Assembly (NCBI GenBank): GCA_902781655.1
Contig: CACZJZ010000005.1
Span: forward strand, 56,020-120,019
Source of the DNA: an uncultured Lachnospiraceae bacterium
GTDB taxonomy: Bacteria; Bacillota; Clostridia; Lachnospirales; Lachnospiraceae
Reading direction: 5' to 3'
Length of the DNA stretch: 64,000 nt
Each line of letters starts with the position of its first letter. Position 1 is the first letter of the stretch. The notes below the pieces were generated by a model. It had not been told where the DNA came from and did not search any database. It saw only the letters and a program-made list of their open reading frames with translations. A program made the translations under genes and the position numbers. Shown in pieces: positions 62,093 to 64,000 of the stretch.

Positions 62093-63664
62093 TCAGCGCA
62101 CCTTCCGCTCCAGAATATGCCCGTTCTTCGCCGCGCCGAGTCCGAGAGCTGTCGTGTCGTGAATGACCGCTGTCCCCTTGTTCAGCTTCTCCAGTTCCGA
62201 GCGCTTCACCAGATAGCCGGTGACGCGGATGACATCGGAATTGCTCGAATAGAACGACAGATACCGCAGATTCATCCGGAACGCGCCCTTGATGATGTCG
62301 AGCACATATTCCGGGTTTCTGTGGACCGTGATGTCAACCGGGAAGATATCGCCGGTGCCGGACGGGAAGTAATGGTGGAAATTCGACAGCACACGAAGCT
62401 GATCGATCAGTTCCTCCGGCTCCTCTCCGATCGGGATGCGGGTGCCTGGCGTCACGTTTACATCGCTCGCGATGCCAACCTGCGCATGGAGCAGGAAATG
62501 ACCGTCCGTCGCCTCACAGTACGGATTCGTGTGATGCTGGTTGAAGTCGTCGATGATGTTCATGATCTCCACGCCGAGCTTTGTTGCCTCCTCGTCGTGG
62601 CCGAAGCGCAGCGCGGAACCGTCCGGGCGTCTCCTGCCCTCCTTCTCAAGAAGGATGTCGACAGCCTCCGCCAGACCGACCAGACCGAACATCGCCGAGA
62701 AATTTTTCCGGTCAATCAGGCCCTCGCGGACGAGAAAATTCTGCTCGAAGAACCCGCTCTCCTCCACCTCGAACCGGATACGGGCATCCATATAGCGGGC
62801 CATGATATCACAGACATAGGGCAGCTGGTTCTTTTCAAAATCCTCGATGCCCGACGCGCGCTTTGCGATATTGCCGAGAATCAGACGGCACAGTGTGTAG
62901 GATCCGCCGCCCAGCTTCAGACCGTTGTAGCAGCTGGCGATGACATACCGTTCGCCGAGTTCCTTCACGAACATATTGTGATTGGCAAAGCTCGGCTTTG
63001 CGCAGTGAAGCGCGCAGTCGATGGCCTTCATCATGTATTCGTCGGTGGTGACGCCCTCCTGATATTTGAGCGAGAGGTTCGGAACTGCATCCTCCAGCTC
63101 ACTCTCTGCCTCAAAGATATAGAGTGCGGCTTTTGTCGGCCTCGGTCCGATGTCCGCGTGGGAGAAGGAGTCGAGAATCGTGCGGTCGCACTGCTTCAGA
63201 AACAGCCTGATCAGTTTCTTCGCCGTCGCCTCGTCCACGGTATCGATATAAGGCTCCAGCAGATCGTCCAGCTGGCCGAGGTACACCGGATAATTGGTGA
63301 CGCTCGGAACATGCTTGTACAGGATGAGAAGATTATTCAGCGCCTCATACAGATCCCTCGGCGGGTCGAGCCGGAGATATTCGCTGCCCTGCTTTAGAAA
63401 CTTCTCATAGTCGGGGCAGATATAGCGGGGGCGCATCGGTGCGTGTCCCTCGGACAGATCGCAGATGCACTGCCGGTCGATCGGCTGATTCAGAAGCTCG
63501 TCAAGTCCCTCCGGCAGATCCAGCACCTCCAGCAGGGAATCCGCCTTCTGCGCCATCACGGCGACTTTCTGCTCGTGCGTCAGCTCAGGGGATTCGATGG
63601 TTTCAAGAATTTCCTGTCTGGTTTTCTCCACGCGCTCCATCGAAATCGGTCTCATTTCTTTCAT
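62093..63664 (-). CDS. yjjI: YjjI family glycyl-radical enzyme
   Basis: 523 residues, the size of YjjI (DUF3029) and shorter than pyruvate formate-lyase. The C-terminal radical motif RVTGY gives radical Gly483; the thiyl Cys is probably Cys245 in VIASCYNGLKLGGG. Other family blocks: RDLYEALNNLLILYKHVPSV, FANHNMFVKELGERY, SGTGDIFPVDITVHRN. The radical is destroyed by oxygen, so the enzyme works in anaerobic conditions. Substrate unknown. AAGGAG 7 nt before the ATG. First gene of the operon yjjI-yjjW-nupO-nupP-nupQ-cdd-add. Confidence 0.95.
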   Translation of the reverse strand: MKEMRPISMERVEKTRQEILETIESPELTHEQKVAVMAQKADSLLEVLDLPEGLDELLNQPIDRQCICDLSEGHAPMRPRYICPDYEKFLKQGSEYLRLDPPRDLYEALNNLLILYKHVPSVTNYPVYLGQLDDLLEPYIDTVDEATAKKLIRLFLKQCDRTILDSFSHADIGPRPTKAALYIFEAESELEDAVPNLSLKYQEGVTTDEYMMKAIDCALHCAKPSFANHNMFVKELGERYVIASCYNGLKLGGGSYTLCRLILGNIAKRASGIEDFEKNQLPYVCDIMARYMDARIRFEVEESGFFEQNFLVREGLIDRKNFSAMFGLVGLAEAVDILLEKEGRRRPDGSALRFGHDEEATKLGVEIMNIIDDFNQHHTNPYCEATDGHFLLHAQVGIASDVNVTPGTRIPIGEEPEELIDQLRVLSNFHHYFPSGTGDIFPVDITVHRNPEYVLDIIKGAFRMNLRYLSFYSSNSDVIRVTGYLVKRSELEKLNKGTAVIHDTTALGLGAAKNGHILERKVR

Positions 63665-63726
63665 TTTGCTTTCTCCTTACTGTGAAAACAACGGATTTAT
63701 AGATACAGCGCTGTTTTTATCCCTGC

Positions 63727-63825
63727 CCCTGGTCCAGGGAGCGGAGTAATCCGGACGGAAGTGCGGAGAATGGCCGCCTCTGCCCGGGTGAAAATAAGCG
63801 CAAAAAGTCAATATGAATTATAGCA
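63727..63825 (-). promoter_or_regulatory. Promoter and palindrome upstream of yjjI
   Basis: Minus strand TGCTATAAT (63817-63825) is an extended -10 element (TGnTATAAT); the -35 position holds no good match. About 80 nt downstream, in the leader, lies a perfect palindrome CCCTGG-T-CCAGGG (63727-63739), a possible operator. The rest of the 150-nt leader shows no known riboswitch. Confidence 0.5.
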
Positions 63826-63829
63826 TAAA

Positions 63830-63863
63830 AAGAACCCTGCGGAAGTCTTTCCGCAGGGTTCTT
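63830..63863 (-). terminator. Intrinsic terminator of a gene beyond the right edge
   Basis: AAGAACCCTGCGGAA / TTCCGCAGGGTTCTT (15-bp stem, 4-nt loop) followed by TTTTT on the minus strand. It insulates the yjjI operon from upstream transcription. Confidence 0.9.
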
Positions 63864-63928
63864 CTATGGGTTCCCTTTAGGCACTATTGCTTTTCAATCG
63901 GCCGGGAGTTTGACACCCAAAAGTCCGG

Positions 63929-63955
63929 AAAGCCTTGAAAAGGCTTTATTTTTTC
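63929..63955 (+). terminator. Intrinsic terminator-like hairpin
   Basis: AAAGCCTT-GAA-AAGGCTTT followed by ATTTTTT on the plus strand. No gene feeding it was recognised in 63664-63928. The remaining bases to 64000 are AT-rich and hold nothing that could be assigned. Confidence 0.65.
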
Positions 63956-64000
63956 GTCAAATTAAATTTTGTGTATATGGTAATACGGTAATATATGTGG

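Noticed and set aside
63863-63990. Short minus-strand reading with AFPDFWVSNSRPIEKQ-like end
   Set aside because: No start codon and a stop just upstream; it overlaps a hairpin and is probably non-coding.

Overview
The window is GC-rich, densely packed bacterial chromosome. Gene content (a DUF4364 regulator, an LCP protein with a long acidic cytoplasmic arm, glycogen phosphorylase, ECF transporter S components for biotin and folate, a SEC-C protein, BspA-type leucine-rich repeats, a sortase-anchored thioester adhesin, two oxygen-sensitive glycyl-radical genes) points to an anaerobic, Gram-positive-type Clostridia member, most likely a high-GC gut Lachnospiraceae. This is an inference from gene families; there is no rRNA in the window.

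Layout. 0-7 kb: the end of a MATE exporter gene, a glycoside-hydrolase-like protein, and a MacA/MacB-type efflux operon behind a strong promoter that carries a 10-bp inverted-repeat operator. 7-12.5 kb: a secreted anthrax-lethal-factor-like zinc protease facing a housekeeping operon (malic enzyme, DUF4364, Nudix, acylphosphatase, LytR-CpsA-Psr, small protein). 12.5-18.8 kb: a LacI regulator with its own operator, then glycogen phosphorylase and a GH3 glucosidase. 19-23 kb: a lipoprotein transglutaminase and a minimal pilus-like gene set (GspF plus four pilin-like or small membrane proteins). 23-26.8 kb: cysteine desulfurase, an RsmF-type methyltransferase, and BioY under a BirA operator. 26.9-31 kb: a three-gene LRR / VWA / MoxR-ATPase unit bounded by a short hairpin repeat. 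31-35.8 kb: a heterodimeric ABC exporter and folT behind a tetrahydrofolate riboswitch. 35.9-43.4 kb: two J-domain proteins, tRNA-Ala(GGC), an Eis-like acetyltransferase, nagA, a flavodoxin, a SEC-C protein, and several gene remnants (mgtE, nagB, a sugar-phosphate isomerase). 43.5-50.4 kb: a 29-residue small gene, two AraC regulators around a GH31 glycosidase, an SPFH protein and two small membrane proteins. 50.5-55.9 kb: a thioester adhesin and an AT-rich RloA/RloB-type defence locus with a truncated rloB. 55.9-63.7 kb: one long operon, yjjI-yjjW-nupO-nupP-nupQ-cdd-add.

The most interesting system is the last. A glycyl-radical enzyme of unassigned substrate (YjjI) and its activase (YjjW) lead an operon for nucleoside import and deamination. 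In Escherichia coli, yjjI-yjjW lie beside the deo nucleoside-catabolism operon, so two distant lineages place this enzyme with nucleoside use. Second is the LRR/VWA/MoxR unit. Third is a family of about 29-nt imperfect hairpins found five times at four intergenic sites; in three of these it lies 11-19 bp upstream of the -35 box of a minus-strand gene.

No CRISPR array, insertion sequence, prophage or replication origin was recognised. Promoters, operators and terminators were read by eye. Start codons were set by Shine-Dalgarno spacing and often lie inside the longest open frame.
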